From Nitrospira sp. CR1.2 (GTDB taxonomy: Bacteria; Nitrospirota; Nitrospiria; Nitrospirales; Nitrospiraceae), in the NCBI GenBank assembly GCA_014055495.1, contig WIAG01000014.1, forward strand, positions 1-64,000: a DNA stretch of 64,000 nt, in the 5' to 3' direction. Made by a program: the position numbers and the translations under genes. Position 1 is the first letter of the stretch. Each line of letters begins with the position of its first letter. Of this stretch, positions 26,907 through 35,000 are shown piece after piece. The notes beneath the pieces are model-generated. The model was not told the DNA's origin and ran no database searches. It saw only the letters and a program-made list of their open reading frames with translations.

Positions 26907-28823
26907 TCAGCCCGCCACCGGGCGAAATCGTAGCGTGAAGGTGGTTCCCTCTCCCTGCTGGCTGATCACGGCCAGGGTGCCCCCGTTATCCTCGACCAAC
27001 CGTTTGACGTTCGTGAGGCCGAGGCCGGTGCCATAGTTTTTGGTCGTGAAAAACGGTTCGAAGATTCGCGACAGATGTTCCGGCGCGATGCCGCTTCCCG
27101 TATCTGCCACTTCAATTTCCACATCGCCTTCCGGACCCACCCTGGTGGTGAGGGTGAGCCTGCCGCCGTCGGGCATGGCTTCCCGTGCATTGATCAGCAC
27201 ATTCATCAGCGCTTCTTTGATCTGTTCTGGGTCAACGCGGATCGGAGGAATCGGGTGTCCGTACTGCTGCTCAACCCTGATCCGCTCATGTCCTCCCTGC
27301 GCCTCCCATTGTTTGAGGGCCGCGCGCACCACGTCTTCTGCGGAGTGGTTGGTGAGGTCCGGCGGCTTCTGCCTGGCGTAACGGAGAAAATCGTGGAGGC
27401 GCTGCGAGAGTTTGTCGACTTCGTCGATGATATACCGGGCCATCTCCTGCCGTATCGGTTCTTCCTGCGGTCCCTCGAGCACGATCTGTGCGGAGCTTCG
27501 GATGACGCCGAGCGGATTGCGCAGGTCGTGAGCGAGGGCGGCCAGCAATTGTCCCACCGAGGCCAGCTTTTCCTGTCGGATCAACTCATGCTGCTGAGAG
27601 CGGATCGTGCGGAGGTTTTCTTCCAACACCGCCCGCATGGCGGCGAAGGTCGTGGCGAGGTCCTCAATCTCATCGCCTGTTCGGTACTCCTGCGGTAATG
27701 CCGGAATTGCAGGTGGGGGAGCGTTGGGCGTTTCTGGCGTAGCCAGGTCGAGGCGTAATCCTTCGGCTTCGCGTTGGAGTGCCGTAATGGGTTTGACGAT
27801 GCGTGAACCGACCACGAAGCCAAGGCCCGACAGGACGATCACCAGTCCAAAGCCGATCATGCCTACCGTCAGCAACAAGGAGTAGACCGGTGCGTAGGTC
27901 TCCTCAGGCGCCTGGCGTATGAACGTAAACCACCGGTCTCCGTCGAGACTGAAGGGCGTGAGGCGGTGGCTGAAGCGCACCGGCGCGGCCCCCACGATCG
28001 CATCGCGCCCGCCGTGTGCATCGTCGTCCGCCACCAGCCAGAGAGGGTGGTCCATCGTCAATCGGTTCATCAGGCCCGAGGGGATGAGGTGTGCGGTGGG
28101 CAGCAGCACCGGACAGATCAGGGGGGTGCCTTGGGTGTCGAGCAGCATGGCGTGGCCGGTGTTCCCGATGTGGATCGGGAGGATCATCTGGGTGAGCAGG
28201 CTGCGACGGAGGACGATGTCGACGACCCCGATCGCGGCATTGTCTGGATTGTCGACGACGGGTACGGCAATGTGAAATACGGCATCGCCGTTCCCCGAAT
28301 CCGCAGCCACGTTGCTTACGTAGGCGGTGCCGGCTGGGGCCTGCATGGCTTCGCGCCACCAGGCCTGGTGTTCCTGTCGCCGTGGGACTGCGGGGTCCGT
28401 GGATGCGATGACGAGTCCCTGGTGGTCGGCCACGGTGACGCGCGCATAGTGCCGCGACTCTTGCGCCCAGGTGTTCAGAGCCTGTGGCGTAATCGAGCGG
28501 GGAGCCAGCCGCCGCATCTGCTTGGGAGGTGCAGGTGATTGAGTGTTGTGGGGAGCAGCAGCAGATTGGTCCTGCGTGTGTTGAGATGCCAGCGTTGCGG
28601 CCAACTGGGCGGCGCGATCGATTTCATCATCCACGGCAGTCGCCAGGCGAATCGATGTGGAGCGCGCGATTTCCTGAAACCCTTCGCCGATCGCTTGCTT
28701 GAGGGTGGTGGTGCTGAAGTGATAGGTGGCCCAGAGCGCGACCATGCCGGGCACGATGCCGACAATCAACAGCGCGAGGAGAAACGTTCTCTGAAGCCGA
28801 CCGGTTCGTGCTGCAGGGTGCAT
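26907..28823 (-). CDS. Membrane sensor histidine kinase (CACHE-HAMP-HisKA-HATPase)
   Basis: 638 residues. TM1 (about 11-32), a periplasmic dCACHE-like domain interrupted by a Gln/Pro/Ser-rich loop, TM2 (about 315-337), HAMP, a short coiled coil and HisKA with LAHDLRNPLG (His432). The HATPase has NVLINAREAMPDG, DTGSGIAPEH and GTGLGLTNVKRL. This subclass usually pairs with NtrC-type regulators. The start is the ATG that overlaps the regulator stop as ATGA; the frame runs on upstream but only inside the regulator gene. Confidence 0.92.
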   Translation of the reverse strand: MHPAARTGRLQRTFLLALLIVGIVPGMVALWATYHFSTTTLKQAIGEGFQEIARSTSIRLATAVDDEIDRAAQLAATLASQHTQDQSAAAPHNTQSPAPPKQMRRLAPRSITPQALNTWAQESRHYARVTVADHQGLVIASTDPAVPRRQEHQAWWREAMQAPAGTAYVSNVAADSGNGDAVFHIAVPVVDNPDNAAIGVVDIVLRRSLLTQMILPIHIGNTGHAMLLDTQGTPLICPVLLPTAHLIPSGLMNRLTMDHPLWLVADDDAHGGRDAIVGAAPVRFSHRLTPFSLDGDRWFTFIRQAPEETYAPVYSLLLTVGMIGFGLVIVLSGLGFVVGSRIVKPITALQREAEGLRLDLATPETPNAPPPAIPALPQEYRTGDEIEDLATTFAAMRAVLEENLRTIRSQQHELIRQEKLASVGQLLAALAHDLRNPLGVIRSSAQIVLEGPQEEPIRQEMARYIIDEVDKLSQRLHDFLRYARQKPPDLTNHSAEDVVRAALKQWEAQGGHERIRVEQQYGHPIPPIRVDPEQIKEALMNVLINAREAMPDGGRLTLTTRVGPEGDVEIEVADTGSGIAPEHLSRIFEPFFTTKNYGTGLGLTNVKRLVEDNGGTLAVISQQGEGTTFTLRFRPVAG

Positions 28824-30208
28824 CAGCCTTGAGGCTGCGAGAGGTTGTGTTTCGCCAGTCGATACCGCAATGTGTTTCGAGTCATCTTCAGCAGGCGGCT
28901 TGCCTCGGACACATTCCCCCCGCTTTTCTGCATGGCCTCCTGGAGCATCGCCTTTTCCACTTCTTCGACCGAAAGCCCCAGCGACAGCAACGATGGTGTG
29001 TCGGCCGGTGCGCCAGAAGGCTGAGGCGACGAGGCGTGCAAGGAGGCCGGAAGGTGCTCGGGCAGAATCGTCTCCTGCTTGCAGGTGATGGTCAGCCATT
29101 CCACGACATTGTGCAGTTCACGGACGTTTCCGGGCCAGGCATAGGATTTCAGCATGGAGAGGGCGTCAGGGGCGATTCCTTTGATGCGGCTGCCACGCTC
29201 GCGACGGGCTTGATGGAGAAACTGGGTGAGAATCGGCTCAATGTCTTCCGGTCGTTCCCGTAAGGGCGGCATGCGGAGCTGATAGACGTTCAAACGGTAA
29301 TACAGATCCAGACGGAACCGCCCGGCCTTGATGAGATCGGGCAACTCCTGGTTGGTGGCGGCGATCACTCGGATATCGACGGGAATACTGCGTATGCCGC
29401 CCAGCGGTTCCACGACATGCTGCTCGAGTACCCGCAGCAGTTTTGCCTGGGCCGTGAGGCTCAACTCGCCGATTTCATCCAAAAACAACGTGCCCCGATC
29501 GGCGATCTGAAAGCGGCCCGGCTTGGATTTCTTGGCATCAGTAAAGGCCCCCTTTTCATAGCCGAACAGCTCGGATTCAAGGAGGTGTTCGGGAATGCCG
29601 GCACAGTTCAGTGCCACCATCGGCCCGTGAGCACGAGGGCTGACAAGGTGAATAGCGCGTGCCAGCAGATCCTTGCCTGTGCCGCTTTCCCCCGTGATCA
29701 GCACGGTGGCATCGGTGGCCGCGACTTCCTTGGCGAGTCGCTTCACCAGCTCCATTTCCTTAGAGACGCTGACGATCCGGTCGAACCCGAACTGCTCCTG
29801 CAGCCCCGCCCGCAGGGCGCGGTTGTCCCGGGCGAGCTGGCGGATTTGCAGTGCCCGGGCGATCACGATCTTCAGCTCCTCATTGTCGACCGGCTTGGAG
29901 ATGTAGTCATAGGCGCCCTTCTGCATCGCCTCGACGGCCGACTTCACGGTTCCATATCCCGTGACGATGAGGACTGGTACGTCGGGTACTTGTTGGCGGG
30001 CGGCTTCCAGCACTTGCATGCCTGAGACTGTGCCCAGCTGCAGATCCGTAATGATCATGTCGAGGGTATCATGGTCTTGGATCAGGTGAAGGGCTTCGTC
30101 TCCGGAGCGCGCCAGAAGCAACTGGTACCCGGCAGGTTTCAGCACGAGCTCAAAGAGCCGCCGCATGCGCTCTTCATCTTCGACGATCAGGAGGGTGGGT
30201 GCTTGCAT
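28823..30208 (-). CDS. Sigma-54-dependent response regulator, NtrC family
   Basis: 461 residues. The receiver domain has D55 (ITDLQLG) and K in YISKPVD. The AAA+ domain has Walker A GESGTGKDLLAR, the sigma-54 contact loop GAFTDA, and Walker B TLFLDEIGEL. A Fis-type helix-turn-helix ends the protein (NVSEASRLLKMTRNTLRYRLAKH). It activates sigma-54 promoters after phosphorylation, most likely by the kinase coupled downstream. The start is the ATG at 30208, just before the first receiver strand; a GAGG lies close upstream. A sigma-54-type promoter is 1.7 kb away at 31876. Confidence 0.95.
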   Translation of the reverse strand: MQAPTLLIVEDEERMRRLFELVLKPAGYQLLLARSGDEALHLIQDHDTLDMIITDLQLGTVSGMQVLEAARQQVPDVPVLIVTGYGTVKSAVEAMQKGAYDYISKPVDNEELKIVIARALQIRQLARDNRALRAGLQEQFGFDRIVSVSKEMELVKRLAKEVAATDATVLITGESGTGKDLLARAIHLVSPRAHGPMVALNCAGIPEHLLESELFGYEKGAFTDAKKSKPGRFQIADRGTLFLDEIGELSLTAQAKLLRVLEQHVVEPLGGIRSIPVDIRVIAATNQELPDLIKAGRFRLDLYYRLNVYQLRMPPLRERPEDIEPILTQFLHQARRERGSRIKGIAPDALSMLKSYAWPGNVRELHNVVEWLTITCKQETILPEHLPASLHASSPQPSGAPADTPSLLSLGLSVEEVEKAMLQEAMQKSGGNVSEASRLLKMTRNTLRYRLAKHNLSQPQG

Positions 30209-30301
30209 GGCCTCGTAGCCGGCTGCGGTGGATCCTCGAACGAGCGAGGACGTGATGCCGTAGCCTACCACTATCGGTCGGGGAGGAACAGTGGGGCGTG
30301 G

Positions 30302-31306
30302 TCAGCCGGCGGCGGTCGGCGGTGGTGTGGAGGTATTGGATAAGGCCCAGGACAGGTTGCGCCGGAACCCGGAGTACTTCGCGCGCGTGATCGGACTCTG
30401 TGCAAACGTCGTCTTGAAGGTCGGCTCGTCCATGTCGGCGAGATCTCTGAGGTCGGGGGCCGTCGTGATCGGGCTGGGCTGGAAGCCTGGTTCGCTGGTG
30501 GGGGTGGCCTGATGGTTGTAGGGGCAGATATCGAGACAATCGTCACAGCCGAAGATTCGATTGCCGATGCCGCGGCGGAGTTCCTCGGGGAGGGCAGGCT
30601 CGTTGCCGCGACGTTCGATGGTCAGGTAGGAGATACAGCGCCCGGCGTCGACGACATAGGGCTCGGTAATGGCGCCTGTCGGGCAGGCTTGAATACAGAG
30701 CGTGCAACTGCCGCAGAGATCCGTTCCCGCCTCGTCCGGCTCCAACTCCACGGTCGTTAGAATTTCCCCCAACACGAGCCAGGAGCCGAATTGCGCCGAT
30801 ACGAGATTGGAATGTTTGCCGATCCAACCGAGGCCGGCCTGTTGAGCCCAGGCTTTTTCCATCACCGGGCCCGTATCGACATAGGGACGATGTTGATGGC
30901 CAGGAGCCAGGGCACCCAGCTGCGTAGCCAGCTGTCGGAGGCGGTCACCGACGATATCGTGGTAGTCCAGCCCCCAGGCATAACGGGCGATGCGTCCGTT
31001 GCCCTGCCGTTCATCGGCGCGCTCGTCGGTGTAGTAGTTCATGCCGAGGGAGATAATGGAGCGGCAGCCGGGCAGCACCATGGCCGGGTCCGCTCGTCGC
31101 TGCGGATCGCGGGCCATCCAGGCCATGGTGGCGTGGAAACCACGTTGGAGCCAATCGTGTAACCGCGTCAGAAGGCTGTCCGGTGAGATGTGCTGGTCCC
31201 GGGAAGATGCGCCATGTTCACGCGTCGATAGCCTGCTGATGCCGACGACGTCGAAGCCCAGGTCTTGCGCGGCCTGTTTGATCTGCGCTGTGAGCGCGGC
31301 AGACAT
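30302..31306 (-). CDS. queG: Epoxyqueuosine reductase
   Basis: Cobalamin and Fe-S enzyme reducing epoxyqueuosine to queuosine in tRNA. Two 4Fe-4S sites are visible: CGSCTLCIQACPTGA and CDDCLDICPYN, with a further cysteine in GRCISYLTIE. The N-terminal half has the family MAWMARDPQRRADP and GRIARYAWGLDYHD blocks. 334 residues is within range. The ATG overlaps the stop of the upstream secreted-protein gene as ATGA. No other queuosine gene is in the window. Confidence 0.95.
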   Translation of the reverse strand: MSAALTAQIKQAAQDLGFDVVGISRLSTREHGASSRDQHISPDSLLTRLHDWLQRGFHATMAWMARDPQRRADPAMVLPGCRSIISLGMNYYTDERADERQGNGRIARYAWGLDYHDIVGDRLRQLATQLGALAPGHQHRPYVDTGPVMEKAWAQQAGLGWIGKHSNLVSAQFGSWLVLGEILTTVELEPDEAGTDLCGSCTLCIQACPTGAITEPYVVDAGRCISYLTIERRGNEPALPEELRRGIGNRIFGCDDCLDICPYNHQATPTSEPGFQPSPITTAPDLRDLADMDEPTFKTTFAQSPITRAKYSGFRRNLSWALSNTSTPPPTAAG

Positions 31307-31680
31307 CAGGGTCTGGTGCACTCGAACCGTACCATGAACTGTCCGGTGCAATGGCTGGAGTCGCATCGTGTGCAGTGGCCGGTGATGCGGGTTTTCCAGT
31401 CCGTGCCCTTTTTGTCGAAGGTGCAGAAGGTGCGCCCGGCTTTCGACACGGTGGTCCAGGGCTTGTCTGTGCCGGGAAATTTGGCGATGACACAGCCGCT
31501 CGGGATCGGCACGTGGCACTGATGGGCCGGGTCGCCCTTGGCCATCCCGAAGCTGCAAGACTGTTCGGTCGTTGCGGCGGAATCGGTTGGGGCCTGTGCC
31601 TGGCCGGCAGCGAGCGAGGGGAAGGACATGAAGATGATACATATACCGACAAGCAGCGGTGACTGATTCGATCGATCCAT
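31306..31680 (-). CDS. Cysteine-rich secreted protein of unknown function
   Basis: 124 residues. Signal peptide (about 8-25, cleavage near SLAAG). The mature protein has eight cysteines, including HCTRCDSSHC, suggesting four disulfides or a metal site. I chose the ATG at 31680, with GGAG 11 bases upstream; an ATG at 31722 would place charged residues before the signal. The stop overlaps the queG start as ATGA, so the two are coupled though nothing suggests a shared function. No family recognised. Confidence 0.75.
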   Translation of the reverse strand: MDRSNQSPLLVGICIIFMSFPSLAAGQAQAPTDSAATTEQSCSFGMAKGDPAHQCHVPIPSGCVIAKFPGTDKPWTTVSKAGRTFCTFDKKGTDWKTRITGHCTRCDSSHCTGQFMVRFECTRP

Positions 31681-31875
31681 ACCAGATGAACTCCAAGAAA
31701 GACGGCATCGTACCATAGTCATGGTTTCTGCGGCGAACCGCTCGCCACCTGATCGTCAGGCGTGAAAGGCCGGGAAGTGCCGATTCTGTCCATGTCTTGT
31801 TCAAAAAACACCATTTTTTCGGGGGCGCCCGGACAAGGCAACGCCTAACTCAGCGCGGGGACATAGAAGCCTGAA

Positions 31876-31890
31876 TGGCATGCGAGTTGC
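31876..31890 (+). promoter_or_regulatory. Sigma-54-type (-24/-12) promoter
   Basis: TGGCAT-GCGAG-TTGC has the GG-N10-GC spacing of a sigma-54 promoter and differs from the TGGCAC-N5-TTGC consensus at one base. Start of transcription would be near 31902, about 80 bases before the ATG of the REC-PAS regulator at 31981. Upstream, 31806-31822 holds an A6/T6 hairpin-like tract (AAAAAAcaccaTTTTTT with a short spacer), a possible bending or activator site. The remaining 31681-31980 gap shows nothing else. Confidence 0.65.
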
Positions 31891-31980
31891 GTCCTTCCCA
31901 AGGCATCGTCGGCGTATGGATACGTGTGCGAGCAACGCGGCCTACCCGGCGGTCGCATGATAAGGGCATGTGGTGACTGG

Positions 31981-32745
31981 ATGGCACAGGAAAAAATTCT
32001 GATCGTGGATGACGAAGTGGTGGTGGCTGAGGACATCAGGCGCCAGCTTGATTCGCTCGGGTATACCGTGATCGGCGTCGTCTCGTCGGGGAGTGAGGCC
32101 GTGCACATGGCCGGAGCACACCGGCCTGACCTCATCCTCATGGACGTCAAGCTGAAGGGCCCGATGGACGGGATCGACGCGGCGCGCACAATTCACGCAC
32201 AGTACGGTATTCCGGTCATGTATCTGACGGCATTCTCCGACGAGGACACGTTGGCTCGGGCGAGACAGACGCTTCCTCTCGCCTATTTGATCAAGCCGTT
32301 TGTCAGTAGCGATTTGCGGGCGGCCTTGGAACTTGCGCTGTTTCGCCATCGTGTCGCGCGTATCGCCGAGCAACGGGGACGCTGGCTCGATGCGGTGGTG
32401 CAGTCCATGGGAGAGGCCGTCGTGACCGTCGATCCGTTGGGCCGCGTGACGTTACTCAATCCGGCGGCGGAACGATTGACCGGCTGGTCGCAATCGCATG
32501 CATTGGGAAAAGCCATCCAAGACGTGATGATCATGCTGGATCCGGAGCAGCGAACACCGGTCCGGCATCCGGCGTTGCATGCATTGAGACCCCAACCCTT
32601 CCCGCAGTCGAGTGTGCGTCCGCTTCTGCTCGTCGATCGCCGCGGAGAGGAGCGCCTGATTTGTGAGAGTACGGCCGTGATTCGGGATGAGCGGGGAACG
32701 GCGTCGGGCGTGGTGCTGGTATTTCGTCTTGCGGCGAATGTGTGA
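31981..32745 (+). CDS. Response regulator with receiver and PAS domains
   Basis: 254 residues. The receiver domain has DDE at the start, D55 (LMDVKLKG) and K in YLIKPF. A PAS domain (about 130-245; AVVQSMGEAVVTVDPLGRVTLLNPAAERLTGW in outline) follows. There is no kinase, DNA-binding or cyclase output domain, so it probably acts by protein contact. No kinase gene is adjacent. ATG at 31981 starts at the first receiver strand; an in-frame ATG at 31924 lies nearer the promoter and cannot be excluded. A sigma-54-type promoter lies upstream. Confidence 0.88.
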   Translation: MAQEKILIVDDEVVVAEDIRRQLDSLGYTVIGVVSSGSEAVHMAGAHRPDLILMDVKLKGPMDGIDAARTIHAQYGIPVMYLTAFSDEDTLARARQTLPLAYLIKPFVSSDLRAALELALFRHRVARIAEQRGRWLDAVVQSMGEAVVTVDPLGRVTLLNPAAERLTGWSQSHALGKAIQDVMIMLDPEQRTPVRHPALHALRPQPFPQSSVRPLLLVDRRGEERLICESTAVIRDERGTASGVVLVFRLAANV

Positions 32746-33093
32746 TTCAGGGCCCCCTCTCTCTTACAGACGCCAGCGGACAAGGCGTTCCGTACGTTCC
32801 TCCCCAGACTCTCGCACTCCCCGCCGCTGATGAGTATACTGCTTAAAAGAGGCGGAAAAAGTCCGCCAGCGGCGTTTCCCACATCTGTGAATCGTGAAGC
32901 CTGTCTCGTCATGAGCCGGAACCGGGCTCTCACGAGAGACGAACGACGTTCACGGAAGACGGGGGAGGACGATCGTTATGGTGCGTATCCTGCAGGCTGT
33001 GTCGACGTGGGACGGCACGCGGAGCGCGGAGCGCGCTTTGATGCCGGAAGTAAGTGGTTCCGTAACCTGCCAAGAGAACCTGGGATTGTACTG
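32746..33093. repeat. Intergenic region carrying the second repeat module (32861-32960)
   Basis: 348 bp without a supported gene. 32861-32960 matches the module at 26790-26896 in the same orientation, including 19 identical bases at 32930-32948. The inner part GAGCC-ggaacc-GGGCTC forms a hairpin. The large palindromic element seen beside the other copy is missing here. A plus-strand frame is open through this region into the SRPBCC gene, but its product is repeat-derived. Confidence 0.6.
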
Positions 33094-33696
33094 ATGCGTG
33101 TGATCATACGGTGCCTCTGTCCTGTCGGTATGGTGGTCGCCGGCCTGACAGTGTCTACGCTCGCCCCTGTGGCTCATGTCTGGGCGGGAGAGGTGGGGGC
33201 TATTCACCTGCTTCGCGAGCTTGTCGTGCAAGCGGAGCCGACCGGGGGGGTCCGGGCGACGGCCACACTCCTGTTTCCCGGGGATCCGTCCGTCCTCCAT
33301 TCAATCCTGACTGAGTATAGGAAGTGGCCGGAACTGTTCGAGACCAAGATGCGGATGGCAGAGGTCGAGGAGCACGAAGGGCATGTGCTCACCGACGTGT
33401 ATATCTCTCATCCGCTGTTGCCGGGCGAACAGCGACTCATCTGTGAATCACAGGTGTTGCCGGGAGGTGGACTCGTGACTGAACTCAAGGGGGGCGATTT
33501 CAAGCAATACCATCGGGCCTGGAAGCTTGAAGCGGCCGGTGATGGGAGTCAGACCAGAGCGGAATTTGAATTATTGGTCGAGCCGAAGACGCTGATTCCG
33601 GATTGGGTCATTGCGGTTGCCATGGAGCGGGAACTCAATATGCATTTTCGCCTGGTGCGGCAACGAGCGCTGGATCGGGTTACGAGGGAAAGGTGA
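33094..33696 (+). CDS. Exported SRPBCC (START/COQ10-like) protein
   Basis: 200 residues with a signal peptide (about 5-33, cleavage near VWAGE). The mature protein reads as a START-like helix-grip fold: a FPGDPSVLHSILTEYRKWPELF helix-strand start, ISHPLLPGEQRLICE in the sheet, and a long C-terminal helix. Such domains bind hydrophobic ligands; the ligand is unknown. I chose the ATG at 33094 because the signal peptide begins there; the longer frame is made of repeat sequence. The 3' end overlaps convergent thiI by 17 bp. Confidence 0.75.
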   Translation: MRVIIRCLCPVGMVVAGLTVSTLAPVAHVWAGEVGAIHLLRELVVQAEPTGGVRATATLLFPGDPSVLHSILTEYRKWPELFETKMRMAEVEEHEGHVLTDVYISHPLLPGEQRLICESQVLPGGGLVTELKGGDFKQYHRAWKLEAAGDGSQTRAEFELLVEPKTLIPDWVIAVAMERELNMHFRLVRQRALDRVTRER

Positions 33697-34858
33697 ATGT
33701 GGAGAGTTCGGCCTTGTCCACGCCCTGTTTCACGAAGGTGTTGACGTCCAGGCTGCGTTCGATCCGGAGGATGTCGTCCAGTCTGGTGCGGGTACTGGGG
33801 TGAAGGGGGACAAAGAGCTTGCAACAGTCCTGATCCGGCTCGATTGAGGTGACGAAGCTCCCGATGTGTTGCGCCTGTTCGGTGATTTCGATTTTATCCA
33901 TCCCGATCAATGGACGGAGCAACGGAAGTTCCGCCGCCTCCTCGATCACGGACAGGTTCTCCGGTGTCTGTGAGGCCACTTGTCCGAGACTATCTCCGGT
34001 GACCAGCGCCCAGCAACGTTCCCGCCTGGCGAGTTCCTGCGCGATCCGGACCATGATGCGTCGGTACAACACCACACGGAAGGGCGCCGGCGCATTGGCC
34101 ACGATCTCCCGTTGAATCTCACCGAAGGGTACGATGTGGAGCTGCGATTCGTACTGGTAGGCCGTCAGCAACTGGACCAACTCCTGGACCTTTTCCTCCG
34201 AGGCCCGGCTGACCAGCGGGCGACCGGAGAAATGCACGAAGACCGCCTTGCAGCCGCGTTTCATCATGCGATAGGCGGCGACGGGTGAGTCGATGCCTCC
34301 TGATATCAAGCAGGCGACCTTGCCGCTCGTGCCCACCGGCATGCCGCCGGGCCCTTGAATTTTTCTTGCCGCAACGTGGGCCTCATTCGTCAACAGCTCG
34401 ATGTAGAGCGTCAGGTCGGGCTGTTTGAGTTTGACGGATTTTCCCGTGACATCGAAGAGATACCCCCCGACTTCGCGTTCGACGTCCATGGAGGTCACGG
34501 GAAGGCGTTTATCTGCACGCTTAGCGGTGACCCGGAACGAATGGAAGGTTTGTTCGGCCAGTTGCCGTTCCGCGACCTGCTTGAGCGGCGTGAGGTCCGG
34601 TGCCTGAAGATCCAGCGGGACCGATTCGGTGAGAAGGAAATTCGACACTCCGCATGTTCGTCTGAGACGCTCCACCACCTGCTCGGGCGAGACCTGATCG
34701 GGGATGGCGACCCGAATGCGCCCCTGCAGGGATTCGATACGCCGGATCTTCAGATCACGCAGCGCCAAACGGAGGTTACGAACAAGTCGTTGCTCGAAGA
34801 AATCGCGGTTGCGGCCCTTCAGGGCGAGTTCGTGGTAGTGGACGATGGCGCAGTGCAT
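33680..34858 (-). CDS. thiI: tRNA sulfurtransferase ThiI (no rhodanese domain)
   Basis: Forms 4-thiouridine in tRNA and may supply sulfur for thiamine. NFLD/THUMP domains (about 1-165) are followed by the PP-loop ATPase with SGGIDSPVAAY and a TGDSLGQVASQT block. The E. coli protein continues into a rhodanese domain with a catalytic Cys; this one stops at 392 residues, as in Bacillus and archaeal forms. There is no Shine-Dalgarno site before the ATG, and repeat copy B starts nine bases upstream. Confidence 0.95.
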   Translation of the reverse strand: MHCAIVHYHELALKGRNRDFFEQRLVRNLRLALRDLKIRRIESLQGRIRVAIPDQVSPEQVVERLRRTCGVSNFLLTESVPLDLQAPDLTPLKQVAERQLAEQTFHSFRVTAKRADKRLPVTSMDVEREVGGYLFDVTGKSVKLKQPDLTLYIELLTNEAHVAARKIQGPGGMPVGTSGKVACLISGGIDSPVAAYRMMKRGCKAVFVHFSGRPLVSRASEEKVQELVQLLTAYQYESQLHIVPFGEIQREIVANAPAPFRVVLYRRIMVRIAQELARRERCWALVTGDSLGQVASQTPENLSVIEEAAELPLLRPLIGMDKIEITEQAQHIGSFVTSIEPDQDCCKLFVPLHPSTRTRLDDILRIERSLDVNTFVKQGVDKAELSTFTFPS

Positions 34859-34866
34859 GGTATTAA

Positions 34867-34992
34867 CAGGATGCTGAAAATGGCCGCCAACTTCGTTCTC
34901 GGCTCGACGATATCCTCAACGTACCCCTGAGAGTACGCCTCCGGTATCTGTCTCGCCTGCGGCCTCGTTGGACGACCATTTTGAGCATCCTG
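34867..34992. repeat. Large palindromic intergenic repeat, copy B
   Basis: 126 bp filling nearly all of the space between trxB and thiI. The outer arms pair over 19 bases with two mismatches: CAGGATGCT plus AAAATGG (34867-34885) against CCATTTT plus AGCATCCTG (34974-34992). An inner GTAC...GTAC pair with a short loop lies near 34921-34936. It matches copy A at 26585-26774 in order of blocks, with paired changes in the outer arm. Confidence 0.7.
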
Positions 34993-35000
34993 CGCGGGAT

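Noticed and set aside
32830-33093. N-terminal extension of the SRPBCC gene
   Set aside because: The extension is made of dispersed repeat sequence and would place about 88 polar residues before an evident signal peptide.
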